NCBI GenBank assembly: GCA_024207135.1
Contig: CP042428.1
Span: 3,596,001-3,660,000, forward strand
Source of the DNA: Arthrobacter sp. C2
Lineage (GTDB): Bacteria; Actinomycetota; Actinomycetes; Actinomycetales; Micrococcaceae
DNA length: 64,000 nucleotides
Direction: 5' to 3'
Part shown: positions 26,057 to 34,456 of the stretch, one piece after another
Position numbering within the stretch: position 1 is the stretch's first letter
How the letters are laid out: every line of letters starts with the position of its first letter
Made by a program: the position numbers and the translations under genes
The notes under the pieces: generated by a model
What the model was told of the DNA's origin: nothing
Databases searched by the model: none
What the model saw: only the letters and a program-made list of their open reading frames with translations

Positions 26057-27043
26057 ATGACGATGATGCGTGCCATTGAATACCGCGGTGCCGGCGGCCC
26101 CGAGGTTCTCACCGAGGTCGATCGGCCCATGCCGGTCCCCGGGCCCGGGGAAGTGCTGATCAAGGTGGCGGCCTTCGGACTGAACCGTGCCGACGTGCAG
26201 CAGCGCCGGGGCGTGTACCCGCCTCCGCCCGGTGCCAGCGACATTCCCGGGCTCGAGGTTTCGGGCACCGTCGAGTCGCTGGGGGAGGGCACCGGGGGAC
26301 TTGCGGTGGGCCAGCGGGTCTGCGCCCTGTTGGCCGGCGGCGGCTACGCCCAGTACGTGGCGGTTGCCGCGGGGCAGGTCCTTTCGGTTCCCGAGACCGT
26401 GGACCTGGTTGACGCCGCGGGCTTCATGGAGGTCGCATGCACCGTGGTGTCCAACCTCTTCCTGGAAGCCGGGCTGGCCCGCGGCGACACGGTGCTGCTG
26501 CACGGCGGAGCCGGAGGCATCGGGTCCATGGCCATCCAATTGGCCGTGGCCGCCGGGGCCAAGGTCCTGGTGACCGCCTCCAGCGAGGAAAAGATCGCCC
26601 ACTGCCTGGCGCTTGGTGCGACGGCGGGCATCAACTACCGCGAAGAGGACTTTGCCGCGCGCACCAAGGATCTCACGGACGGCACCGGTGCGGACGTGAT
26701 CCTTGACGTCGTGGGTGCGAAGTACCTGGAGGCCAATGTGGGTGCGCTGGCCAAGGACGGGACCCTGGTGGTCATCGGTCTGCAGGGAGGCGCCAAGGCG
26801 GAACTGAACCTCGGGGTGTTGATGGCCAAGCGTGCCCGTGTCGTGGGCACCACGCTGCGTGCCCGGCCGCTGGAACAAAAGGCGGAGATCGTCGCGGCGG
26901 TGAAGGACCACGCCCTGCCGATGCTGGCCGACGGACGCCTTGCCCTGTCCATCGACCGCCGCTTCCCCTTCACCCAGGCCCGTTCGGCGCATGAATACTT
27001 CGATTCGGGGAAGCACACGGGGAAAATCATCGTAAAGACCTGA
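26057..27043 (+). CDS. NAD(P)H quinone oxidoreductase, PIG3/zeta-crystallin family
   Basis: A 328-aa zinc-independent medium-chain reductase. It opens MRAIEYRGAGGPEVLTEVDRP, followed by FGLNRADVQQRRGVYPPPPG, the signature of the TP53I3/PIG3 group. The nucleotide-binding loop is LLHGGAGGIGSMAIQLA, and the C-terminal HEYFDSGKHTGKIIV matches the family end. It catalyses NAD(P)H-dependent quinone reduction, probably for redox detoxification. GGGAG stands 8 bases before the ATG at 26057. It stands alone upstream of cstA. Confidence 0.9.
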   Translation: MTMMRAIEYRGAGGPEVLTEVDRPMPVPGPGEVLIKVAAFGLNRADVQQRRGVYPPPPGASDIPGLEVSGTVESLGEGTGGLAVGQRVCALLAGGGYAQYVAVAAGQVLSVPETVDLVDAAGFMEVACTVVSNLFLEAGLARGDTVLLHGGAGGIGSMAIQLAVAAGAKVLVTASSEEKIAHCLALGATAGINYREEDFAARTKDLTDGTGADVILDVVGAKYLEANVGALAKDGTLVVIGLQGGAKAELNLGVLMAKRARVVGTTLRARPLEQKAEIVAAVKDHALPMLADGRLALSIDRRFPFTQARSAHEYFDSGKHTGKIIVKT

Positions 27044-27166
27044 ATCTGTTTTTCCCAAGGGCTACGGTGTATGACATGGGGTGGTGTCGCGGACCACAAG
27101 TATCCGCGGCATGTGCCCACAGGACCACTCGCATCGTCCGATCCAACAGTCACTTGAGAGGAAAAC

Positions 27167-29413
27167 ATGAGCACGTCTCAACCTTCTGCTCCCGAGCTTC
27201 CCCCGGCAGGTGTGGATCCGCAGGTCGCGGATGCCGAGGAACGCAAATGGACGCCGGCCAAGATCGCCCTGTGGGTGGCGATTTCGCTGCTCGGCGGCGT
27301 CGCCTGGGCCATCCTCGCGTTCTCCCGCGGGGAAACCATCAACGCGATCTGGTTCGTGTTCGCCGCGGTGTGCACCTATCTGGTGGCCTACCGTTTCTAC
27401 TCCAAGTTCATCGAGCGCAAGATCGCCAAGCCCAATGACTTCAGGGCGACCCCGGCCGAATACAACAACAACGGCCGCGACTTCATGCCGACCGACCGCC
27501 GCGTGCTCTTCGGGCACCACTTCGCCGCGATCGCCGGTGCCGGGCCGCTGGTCGGCCCGATCCTTGCCGCCCAGATGGGCTACCTTCCGGGCACCATCTG
27601 GATCATCATCGGCGTGGTGCTGGCCGGTGCCGTCCAGGACTACCTGGTCATGTTCTTCTCGATGCGCCGGGGAGGGCGCTCGCTGGGACAGATGGCCCGC
27701 GAGGAACTCGGCGTCATCGGCGGCACCGCCGCACTGATCGCGACCCTGGCCATCATGGTCATCATCGTTGCCATCCTGGCCCTGGTCGTGGTCAACGCAC
27801 TGGGCGAATCCGCCTGGGGCGTCTACTCGGTCGGCCTGACCATCCCGATCGCCCTGTTCATGGGCGTCTACCTGCGCTTCATCCGCCCGGGCAAGGTCCT
27901 GGAGATCTCCGTGATCGGCTTTGCGCTGCTGATGTTCGCCATCATCTCCGGACGCTGGGTTGCCGAATCCGCATGGGGTGCCGAGCTCTTCCACATGGAC
28001 CGCACCACCCTGGCCTGGTTCATCATCATCTACGGCTTCATCGCCGCGGTGCTTCCGGTGTGGCTGCTGCTGGCCCCGCGCGACTACCTCTCCACGTTCA
28101 TGAAGATCGGTGTCATCGGCCTGCTGGCCATCGCGATCCTCGTGGTGCGCCCGGAAATCACCGTTCCGGCGATCTCCGAGTTCGCGGGCTCCGACAAGGG
28201 CCCCGTGGTTGCCGGGCACCTCTTCCCGTTCCTGTTTGTCACCATCGCCTGTGGCGCCCTGTCCGGGTTCCACGCACTGATCGCCTCGGGCACCACCCCG
28301 AAGATGGTGGAAAAGGAACGACAGACCCGCTTCCTGGGCTACGGCGGCATGCTCATGGAGTCCTTCGTGGCCATCATGGCGCTGGTTGCGGCGATCTCCA
28401 TCGACCGCGGCATCTACTTCGCGATGAACTCCTCCGCGGCCGCCACCGGCGGCACCGTGGAGGGCGCCGTGGCGTTCGTGAACTCGCTGGGCCTGACCGG
28501 TGTGAACCTGACCCCGAGCATGCTCACCGACCTGGCCGCGGGCGTGGGTGAGGAATCGGTGGTCTCACGGACCGGCGGCGCACCGACCCTGGCCGTGGGC
28601 ATCGCGCACATCATGCACCAGTGGTTCGGCGGCGTGAACCTGATGGGCTTCTGGTACCACTTCGCGATCATGTTCGAGGCATTGTTCATCCTCACCGCGG
28701 TGGATGCCGGCACGCGCGTGGCCCGCTTCATGCTGCAGGACACCATCGGCAACTTCATCCCCAGGTTCAAGGACACCTCGTGGCGTCCCGGGGCCTGGGC
28801 GTGCACTGCCATCATGGTCGCGGCCTGGGGATACATCCTCATCCTGGGCGTCACCGACCCCCTGGGCGGAATCAACACCTTCTTCCCGCTCTTCGGCATC
28901 GCCAACCAGCTGCTGGCCGCCATCGCGCTGGCCGTGGTCATGGCCATCGTGGCCAAGCGCGGGAACTTCAGGTACCTGTGGATCGTGGTGCTGCCGCTGG
29001 CCTTCGCCACGGTGGTCACCGTGTACGCCTCGTTCCTGAAGATCTTCTCCACGGTCCCGGCCGTGGGCTACTTCGCCCAGCACAACGCACACAAGGGCGC
29101 CCTCGAACGCGGGGAAACCAGCTTCGGTTCCGCCAAGAACGTCGAGGCCATGGAGGCCGTGGTGCGCAACACCGGCGTGCAGGGATGGCTCTCGGTGATC
29201 TTCCTGGTGCTCTCGGTGATCGTGATCATCGCGGCGATCATCGCCACCATCCGGGCCTACCCCAACGGCGGCGGCAAGAACACCGAGGACCCGGAGATCC
29301 CCTCAAGGATCTACGCACCGGCCGGCCTGGTTTCTTCCCCGGCGGAGAAGGAGCTGGAGAAGGCCTGGAAGCAGGTCGCCCCGGAACACCGGATCGCACG
29401 AGGAGGACACTGA
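27167..29413 (+). CDS. cstA: CstA peptide/pyruvate transporter
   Basis: A 748-aa polytopic membrane protein (about 16-18 hydrophobic segments). The CstA core is clear: FGHHFAAIAGAGPLVGPILAAQMG near residue 120, AVQDYLVMFFSMRRGGRSLG near 160, the later SGFHALIASGTTPKMVEKE near 370, and LFGIANQLLAAIAL near 580. Family members import peptides or pyruvate on carbon starvation. A GAGAGGA motif precedes the ATG. The small YbdD/YjiX-type gene follows at once with its own ribosome-binding site, the standard cstA partner. Confidence 0.93.
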   Translation: MSTSQPSAPELPPAGVDPQVADAEERKWTPAKIALWVAISLLGGVAWAILAFSRGETINAIWFVFAAVCTYLVAYRFYSKFIERKIAKPNDFRATPAEYNNNGRDFMPTDRRVLFGHHFAAIAGAGPLVGPILAAQMGYLPGTIWIIIGVVLAGAVQDYLVMFFSMRRGGRSLGQMAREELGVIGGTAALIATLAIMVIIVAILALVVVNALGESAWGVYSVGLTIPIALFMGVYLRFIRPGKVLEISVIGFALLMFAIISGRWVAESAWGAELFHMDRTTLAWFIIIYGFIAAVLPVWLLLAPRDYLSTFMKIGVIGLLAIAILVVRPEITVPAISEFAGSDKGPVVAGHLFPFLFVTIACGALSGFHALIASGTTPKMVEKERQTRFLGYGGMLMESFVAIMALVAAISIDRGIYFAMNSSAAATGGTVEGAVAFVNSLGLTGVNLTPSMLTDLAAGVGEESVVSRTGGAPTLAVGIAHIMHQWFGGVNLMGFWYHFAIMFEALFILTAVDAGTRVARFMLQDTIGNFIPRFKDTSWRPGAWACTAIMVAAWGYILILGVTDPLGGINTFFPLFGIANQLLAAIALAVVMAIVAKRGNFRYLWIVVLPLAFATVVTVYASFLKIFSTVPAVGYFAQHNAHKGALERGETSFGSAKNVEAMEAVVRNTGVQGWLSVIFLVLSVIVIIAAIIATIRAYPNGGGKNTEDPEIPSRIYAPAGLVSSPAEKELEKAWKQVAPEHRIARGGH

Positions 29414-29415
29414 GC

Positions 29416-29664
29416 ATGGACACCGCAGGGGCAACCCCGCAGGGTGCCGGAACCTCCGCACTGGTGCGCGGGCTGTGCGCCGTCGGCAACGCAGCCCGCG
29501 GCCTCGGGCGCTACCTGGAGGGAGTGCTGGGCGCGGACAAATACCGGGTCTACCTGGAACACCAGGCCCGCACGCATCCGGGCGTCGAACCCATGGGCGA
29601 GCGCGAATTCTGGCGCGACTACACCGACTGGCAGGAGAAAAACCCGCAAGGCCGGTGCTGCTGA
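29416..29664 (+). CDS. YbdD/YjiX family protein (DUF466)
   Basis: An 82-aa protein ending in the diagnostic RCC. The core GRYLEGVLGADKYRVYLEHQ..HPGVEPM..REFWRDYTDWQEKNP matches the YbdD/YjiX family. These proteins accompany CstA/BtsT pyruvate or peptide transporters and are needed for their activity in enterobacteria. It starts 2 bases after the cstA stop with GGAGG 9 bases upstream. Confidence 0.9.
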   Translation: MDTAGATPQGAGTSALVRGLCAVGNAARGLGRYLEGVLGADKYRVYLEHQARTHPGVEPMGEREFWRDYTDWQEKNPQGRCC

Positions 29665-29803
29665 TCCCCCAGGGGGTCGCACCGCTTGATGAAGGCCACG
29701 GGCCGGTGGACCACAGGTCCGCCGGCCCGTGGCGTGTGACGTGCCCGGAACCACCGGAGAAATCTTCGGACCGGGCGCAGGGATCACATGGCAAGATGGA
29801 GCC

Positions 29804-30511
29804 ATGAGCGAGCACAGTGAACAGATCCCCGATCCCCACGCCGCATCCAACGCTTCCGAGCCCGACGACGCGTCGTGGGCGAACCTGGCGGCGGCCGCGG
29901 CCGGAACCCGTCCCGGCGCCCAGCCGGCGGGCCCCGCGGCCCGGCCCGGCGAACCCGGCGCCGAGGGCAAGCACGCCCCGGGCAAGGACGCGGTGCAAGT
30001 GGTGAGCATCGGGGAGCCGGCCAAGCTCATGCGCATCGGCGGGATGATCAAGCAGCTGCTCGACGAGGTGCGCTCGGCGCCGCTGGATGCCGAAGCCCGC
30101 GCCCGCATGGCCGACATCCACGAACGCTCCGTCCACGAACTGGAGAGCGGGCTGTCCCCGGAGCTCGCCGAGGAACTGCACCGCATCCGGCTGCCCTTCG
30201 CCGACGGGGAGACCCCCTCGGCCGCGGAGCTGCGCGTGGCCCAGGCCCAGCTGGTGGGCTGGCTCGAGGGCGTCTTCCACGGGCTGCAGGCCGCGATGGC
30301 AGCCCAGCAACTGGCCAACCAGCAGCTGGCCCAGCGCATGGCCATGCGCCAGCTTCCCCCGGGCACGCAGGTGGCCCCGGGCATCGTCATCAACGAGCAG
30401 GGCGAACCCGAACGCATGGGCGCACCCGGCCACGGCACCGGACCGGGCCCGCAGTCACCCACCCAGGGCCAGGGAACCGAGGGCGACGGCGGTTTTGGGC
30501 AATACCTCTAG
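29804..30511 (+). CDS. bpa: Bacterial proteasome activator Bpa (PafE)
   Basis: A 235-aa ATP-independent ring activator of the 20S proteasome. The first 65 residues are disordered (Ala/Pro/Gly rich). The helical domain at about 65-175 carries VSIGEPAKLMRIGGMIKQLL, ERSVHELESGLSPEL, RIRLPFADGE.PSAAELRVAQAQLVGWLEG and many Gln residues. The extreme C-terminus is GQYL, the motif with penultimate Tyr that docks into the proteasome alpha ring. All key parts are intact, so the organism should have a proteasome, although no proteasome genes lie in the window. The ATG at 29804 is preceded by GGAG. Confidence 0.93.
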   Translation: MSEHSEQIPDPHAASNASEPDDASWANLAAAAAGTRPGAQPAGPAARPGEPGAEGKHAPGKDAVQVVSIGEPAKLMRIGGMIKQLLDEVRSAPLDAEARARMADIHERSVHELESGLSPELAEELHRIRLPFADGETPSAAELRVAQAQLVGWLEGVFHGLQAAMAAQQLANQQLAQRMAMRQLPPGTQVAPGIVINEQGEPERMGAPGHGTGPGPQSPTQGQGTEGDGGFGQYL

Positions 30512-30566
30512 ACTGGATTTGCACGAGGGAACAACTCCCGCGGCATTAACGAAGGCACACACGTAG

Positions 30567-31037
30567 ATGGGTTTGTTCTCCGCAGCGCGCAGCGCACGCC
30601 GCGACAACAAGGAACTCGGCGACGGGGTCTGGCGCCGGGCCTACGACAGGTTCGGGCGCTCGCTTGACCGGGTGCACCAGATCCTCGAGGGCATCGAAGA
30701 CGACGACCTGCACAACGCGTTGGTCCTGATCGCCAACCACCTGGCCGACCTGCAGTCCCGGGTGCGCACGGTGTGCGTGGCCGCCCAGGCCCAATGCCCC
30801 AGCGACGACCAGAACATCCCCAACGAACTCCACGAGGTGCACCGGCTGCTGTCCAAGGCCGCCAACGACCTGGCCACCACCGCGCAGGTAGCCGCCATGT
30901 CGCGCATGGATGGCGAGCGCTGGGGCTACGCGTCGGCGGGGTTGGAGAACGTCGCGATGCGCGCCGACCTGGTCGCCGACGGGATCGCCGCGGCCGAGGC
31001 CGAGCTGGCCCGGCACCAGGGGCCCTTGGCCGGCTAG
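30567..31037 (+). CDS. Conserved hypothetical protein, 156 aa
   Basis: A soluble, mostly helical protein starting MGLFSAARSARRDNKELGDGVWRRAYDRF. Coiled-coil-like helices follow (RVHQILEGIEDDDLHNALVLIANHLADL and later HEVHRLLSKAANDL). It has two cysteines near residue 70-77. It has no known domain, though it resembles proteins next to bpa in related actinobacteria. Its TAG stop is part of the CTAG that is duplicated at the two ends of the 31038-34968 element, so the gene itself was left intact by the insertion. Confidence 0.75.
   Translation: MGLFSAARSARRDNKELGDGVWRRAYDRFGRSLDRVHQILEGIEDDDLHNALVLIANHLADLQSRVRTVCVAAQAQCPSDDQNIPNELHEVHRLLSKAANDLATTAQVAAMSRMDGERWGYASAGLENVAMRADLVADGIAAAEAELARHQGPLAG
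31034..31037. repeat. Left CTAG target-site duplication
   Basis: CTAG immediately outside the left inverted repeat of the 31038-34968 element; the matching copy is at 34969-34972. Confidence 0.65.
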
Positions 31038-31666
31038 GGTCCCGCGCCGGTAGTTCGTTGTAGAAGTCGTCCGAGCGATCCGAGGATGTGTTCGGCGGTC
31101 GTGGGTCTGCTCCGTGGTTTTTTGTCTGCCCATTCCTCGGCGAGGATGGCGTAGACGTACTCGTTGGTCCATTCACCTTTCCACCAGGCTGACTTGTGGT
31201 GGTGGGCCTCGCGGCGCATGCCGATGCGTTCGAGCAGTGCGACCGAGCGGTCGTTGCGGGTGTCGCACGCGGCGGAGATCCGGTGCACCTCGTGCTCGGT
31301 GAACAACAGCGACATGACCGCGCCCAGGGCCTCCGTGGCGAACCCGCGGCCTTGCGCGTCAACGGCGAGGGTGAACCCGACGGTGGCCTGGCGGGCCTGG
31401 TCGCCTTCGACGCGGACCGCGATGTCGCCGATGAGCCGCCCACCGGTCTCGATGCCGGTCTGGAGCCACACACCGGGTTGGCCGAATCGCACGTTGCGCA
31501 TCTGGGCGAAGAGCACCCGGGCGCAGTCGAGGGTGTATGGCGTCTCCCATGACTGGTAGCGGGCCTGCGCCGGGTCGCTTCGGTACGCCGCCAGTGCGTC
31601 GTCGTCGTCGTTGGTCATTCGGCGCAGCACCAGATGCTCGGTGGCGGCCCGGATCTCCGCGGTCAC
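31034..31666 (-). CDS. GNAT acetyltransferase (RimJ/RimL-like) inside the TIR element
   Basis: A 210-aa N-acetyltransferase. The start is EHLVLRRMTNDDDDALAAYRSDP. The acetyl-CoA loop is VDAQGRGFATEALGAVM near residue 125, followed by HEVHRISAACDTRNDRSVALLERIGM, a RimL-type core. The last 17 residues (HILGSLGRLLQRTTGAG) are encoded by the terminal inverted repeat, are shared with the gene at the other end, and are not part of the GNAT fold. The TAG stop comes from the flanking CTAG. Substrate unknown: ribosomal proteins, amino acids or a drug. Confidence 0.85.
   Translation of the reverse strand: MTAEIRAATEHLVLRRMTNDDDDALAAYRSDPAQARYQSWETPYTLDCARVLFAQMRNVRFGQPGVWLQTGIETGGRLIGDIAVRVEGDQARQATVGFTLAVDAQGRGFATEALGAVMSLLFTEHEVHRISAACDTRNDRSVALLERIGMRREAHHHKSAWWKGEWTNEYVYAILAEEWADKKPRSRPTTAEHILGSLGRLLQRTTGAGP
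31039..31091 (+). repeat. Left terminal inverted repeat, 53 bp
   Basis: Begins GTCCCGCGCCGGTAGTTCGT and ends GATCCGAGGATGTGT. The reverse complement recurs at 34915-34967 with differences only at repeat positions 32 and 38. Confidence 0.9.
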
Positions 31667-31702
31667 AGTGATCAGTTCCTTGGGGTAGGGGGATGCAGGG
31701 CG

Positions 31703-31933
31703 TCAGGCGTCGCGTCGGTGCAGCGTGACGGCGGCCGCCGCGATGGGGATGACAGCGTAGCCGACGGTGCGGTGGGCCTGTGTGCGCATTCGATGACCGG
31801 GACCTGCCGGTAGGGGCCTTGGAAGGCCCCTACCGGCGTCCCAGTGGTAGTTGGTGTAAAACCGCCAGGAGGCCCACACTGCGGCACCGAGGCAGATGGC
31901 TCCGAACAGGACGGGGACTGCTCTTGAGTTCAC
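31703..31933 (-). CDS. Small membrane protein, 76 aa, inside the TIR element
   Basis: One hydrophobic helix near the N-terminus (VPVLFGAICLGAAVWASWRFY) and a weaker one near the end (VGYAVIPIAAAAVTL). The GTG start overlaps the stop of the upstream DUF6326-like gene (GTGA at 31930-31933), so they are coupled. No family recognised. Confidence 0.55.
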   Translation of the reverse strand: MNSRAVPVLFGAICLGAAVWASWRFYTNYHWDAGRGLPRPLPAGPGHRMRTQAHRTVGYAVIPIAAAAVTLHRRDA

Positions 31934-32421
31934 GCTTGCTGCTGGGCGCGATCGGCCTCACGGCGGGTCGGCATGGTCGCCGACGGTGCGGTGCGGGGCC
32001 AGCTCCAGGCGGAGCGCAGTATGAAGGCCAGGAGCAGCACCTCGAGTCCGATGGAGAGGCCGTAGAAGGAGGCCCAGTCCAAGGACACCCCTGACGCGTT
32101 GAACACCGTGACGGGGATGTAGAGCGACGCCACGACAAGGTTCGTGGCGCGGTTCACCCGGGCGGGCAACGTCATGGAGAGCATCACCATCAGGGCCGGG
32201 ATCCCTACGAGCGCGAGGAAAATGGTCAACAATGTCCCGCTGATGTCGAACACAAAGACGTTGCCGGCGAGGATGTCGTCGATGACGCCGGCCTTGTAGA
32301 GGTGGAAGTAGTCGACGTAGATGTAGAAGAACATGAAGCTGGTCCAGGCTGCGGCGAGCTTGGCTTGCACTGGGATCCGCTGGTCTTCCAGTGTGGTGGT
32401 GGTGGGTTGACGTGTTCTCAT
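31930..32421 (-). CDS. Four-helix membrane protein, DUF6326-like, inside the TIR element
   Basis: A 163-aa protein. After a short hydrophilic N-terminus come AAWTSFMFFYIYVDYFHLYKAG, a central FVFDISGTLLTIFLALVGIPALMVMLS, VVASLYIPVTVFNASG and a last hydrophobic helix, about four membrane segments. The pattern fits DUF6326, whose function is unknown. The ATG at 32421 has GGAG 7 bases upstream and is preferred to the upstream start in a Pro-rich stretch. It is divergent from the sensor kinase gene, so it could be a target of that two-component system. Confidence 0.65.
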   Translation of the reverse strand: MRTRQPTTTTLEDQRIPVQAKLAAAWTSFMFFYIYVDYFHLYKAGVIDDILAGNVFVFDISGTLLTIFLALVGIPALMVMLSMTLPARVNRATNLVVASLYIPVTVFNASGVSLDWASFYGLSIGLEVLLLAFILRSAWSWPRTAPSATMPTRREADRAQQQA

Positions 32422-32583
32422 CGTGGGCTCCGTTGTTGTAGTGAGGATCGGTGGTTCCACTATCGCTGAGCCCGGTGGCGGGCACATCGGCCCGGAGGCC
32501 GGCGTTCGCCTGGCCGATTGCACGGTCTCTGTCTCGTACTTTCGGCTGATCCGCCGCTGCCGCGCTGTCGCTATGCTGGACAG

Positions 32584-33729
32584 ATGGTGACGAAGGCGCT
32601 GCGCTCGTTGTGGGCCGAGACTCGACCGGCGAACCCTCCGCGGCGGGTGTGGCGAGACTGGGCTGTCGTGGCGGTTCTCGTCTCGGGCTCGTTCGTCGAG
32701 ATGCTGCTGCGCGAGGACAAAGCCTGGGCGCCCTTGGTCGTCAGCGTCAGCCTCGTGGTGGCAGCGTGCCTGCTGTGGCGGCGCACGAGTCCGCTGGCCG
32801 CGGTCGCCGTCGCCTTCGGAGCCCTGCTTGCCTTCGACATAGCGAGGATCGTGGCCGTCGATACCACCGGCCTGCAGAGCATCGCCGGGGTGCTCGTGCT
32901 GCCCTACGCCCTCCTGCGCTGGGGGGCAGGTCGCGAGGCTGCACTCGGACTCGGCATCATCCTCATCTGGCTGCCCGTCACCCTCGTAGTGGACCCGACC
33001 TCACCTGCGGAGAAGGTTGCCGGTTACAGCTTCTTCCTGTTCGCCGCAGCCCTGGGCGCCGCAATCCGCTACCACGCGAAGACGCGCATCCGCGACATCG
33101 ACGTGGCCAAGGCCCGGGAGCGCGAGCAGCTGGCGCGTGACCTCCACGACACGGTCGCCCACCACGTCTCCGGCATCGTCATCCAGGCCCAGGCCGGGCG
33201 TGCCGTCGCAACGTCGCACCCCGAGCGTGCCACTGAGGTCCTTGCTGTCATCGAGGACGCGGCCTCGCGAACGCTGACCGAGTTGCGCACCATGGTCGGT
33301 GTCCTGCGCGCCTCCGAGGGGGCGGACTTCGCGCCACGCCCGGGCGTAGCTGACCTCGGGCGGCTCGCCGGTCAAGCCGAGGGAGGGCCACAGGTCGACG
33401 TGGAGCTGTCCGGTGAGCTCGACGATCTCAGCCCCGCGGTCGGGGCCACACTCTACCGCCTGGCCCAGGAATCGATCACCAACGCACGACGACACGCCCG
33501 ACACGCGACCCTGGTCACCGTGCATGTCGACGGTGACACCGAGCGGGTGCGGCTGACCGTCGACGACGATGGGGACCCCAGCACGGCCGGTGGCACCACG
33601 GGTGGCTACGGCCTGGTCGGTATGCGGGAACGAGCCACACTGCTGGGCGGAACGTTCCAGGCCGGCCCGACCGCCGCCCGCGGCTGGCGGGTCGAGGCGA
33701 TGCTGCCCCGCATCGGAGACACAGCATGA
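32584..33729 (+). CDS. Sensor histidine kinase, NarL/DesK type, inside the TIR element
   Basis: A 381-aa kinase. Five or six N-terminal membrane helices (about 25-160) are followed by the HisKA_3 dimerisation helix EREQLARDLHDTVAHHVSG with phospho-acceptor His near residue 187. The ATPase domain has N-box LAQESITNARRHA and G-box TGGYGLVGMRERA. The DLHDT..H motif defines the NarL partner group. A TATGCT box lies 6 bases before the ATG at 32584, a leaderless arrangement. The last codons overlap the response-regulator ATG. The signal is unknown; the membrane domain lacks a large extracellular sensor. Confidence 0.9.
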   Translation: MVTKALRSLWAETRPANPPRRVWRDWAVVAVLVSGSFVEMLLREDKAWAPLVVSVSLVVAACLLWRRTSPLAAVAVAFGALLAFDIARIVAVDTTGLQSIAGVLVLPYALLRWGAGREAALGLGIILIWLPVTLVVDPTSPAEKVAGYSFFLFAAALGAAIRYHAKTRIRDIDVAKAREREQLARDLHDTVAHHVSGIVIQAQAGRAVATSHPERATEVLAVIEDAASRTLTELRTMVGVLRASEGADFAPRPGVADLGRLAGQAEGGPQVDVELSGELDDLSPAVGATLYRLAQESITNARRHARHATLVTVHVDGDTERVRLTVDDDGDPSTAGGTTGGYGLVGMRERATLLGGTFQAGPTAARGWRVEAMLPRIGDTA

Positions 33730-34379
33730 GCATTCGGGTGCTCATCGCCGACGACCAGGCCATCGTGCGCTCCGGCCTGACGATGCTCCTGAACGCCCAA
33801 CCCGACATCGAGGTGATCGGCGCCGCCGCCGATGGGCTCCAAGCAGTGAGCCTGGCCCGTCAACTGCGCCCCGACGTGTGCCTGTTCGACATCCGTATGC
33901 CGTTGATGGACGGCATCGAAGCCACCCGTCAGCTCGCTGGCCCCGACGTCGCCGACCCATTGCCGATCGTGGTGATCACCACGTTCGACCTCGACGAGTA
34001 CGTCCACGGGGCGCTCAAGGCCGGTGCCCGCGGGTTCCTGCTCAAGGACGCCGGACCCGCGCTACTGACCCAGGCAATCCACGCTGCAGCCGACGGTGAA
34101 GCCCTGATCGCATCCAGCGTCACCGTCCGCCTGCTCGCAGCCTTCGCCGACTCATCGACCGGAGCGCCCGCCCAGCCGGTCGAACCGCCCACCGACCGCG
34201 AAGAAGAAGTCTTCGTCCAAGTGGCCCGGGGCCAGACCAACAACGAGATCGCCGCTGATCTCCACATCAGTCCCAGCACCGTCAAGACCCACCTGGCCAG
34301 CCTGATGCGCAAGCTCGGCGCCCGCAACCGCGTCGAGGTGGCCATGTGGGCTCACGAGACCGGCCGCATCCAAGGTTGA
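33726..34379 (+). CDS. Response regulator, NarL/LuxR type, inside the TIR element
   Basis: A 217-aa regulator. The receiver domain has the acidic pair DD near residue 9, phospho-acceptor Asp in CLFDIRMPLMDGIEATR near 54, and the Thr and Lys positions in VVITTFD and FLLKDAGP. The C-terminal LuxR HTH runs TDREEEVFVQVARGQTNNEIAADLHISPSTVKTH. Its ATG overlaps the kinase TGA, so the pair forms one operon. Likely targets are the element's own membrane genes. Confidence 0.93.
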   Translation: MSIRVLIADDQAIVRSGLTMLLNAQPDIEVIGAAADGLQAVSLARQLRPDVCLFDIRMPLMDGIEATRQLAGPDVADPLPIVVITTFDLDEYVHGALKAGARGFLLKDAGPALLTQAIHAAADGEALIASSVTVRLLAAFADSSTGAPAQPVEPPTDREEEVFVQVARGQTNNEIAADLHISPSTVKTHLASLMRKLGARNRVEVAMWAHETGRIQG

Positions 34380-34456
34380 AGAGCAACACGGCCAAAGCTG
34401 ATGGCGCTGCCATAGGCACGGTCGGAGGCCATAGAGAGTGTTGAGATGATGAACCC

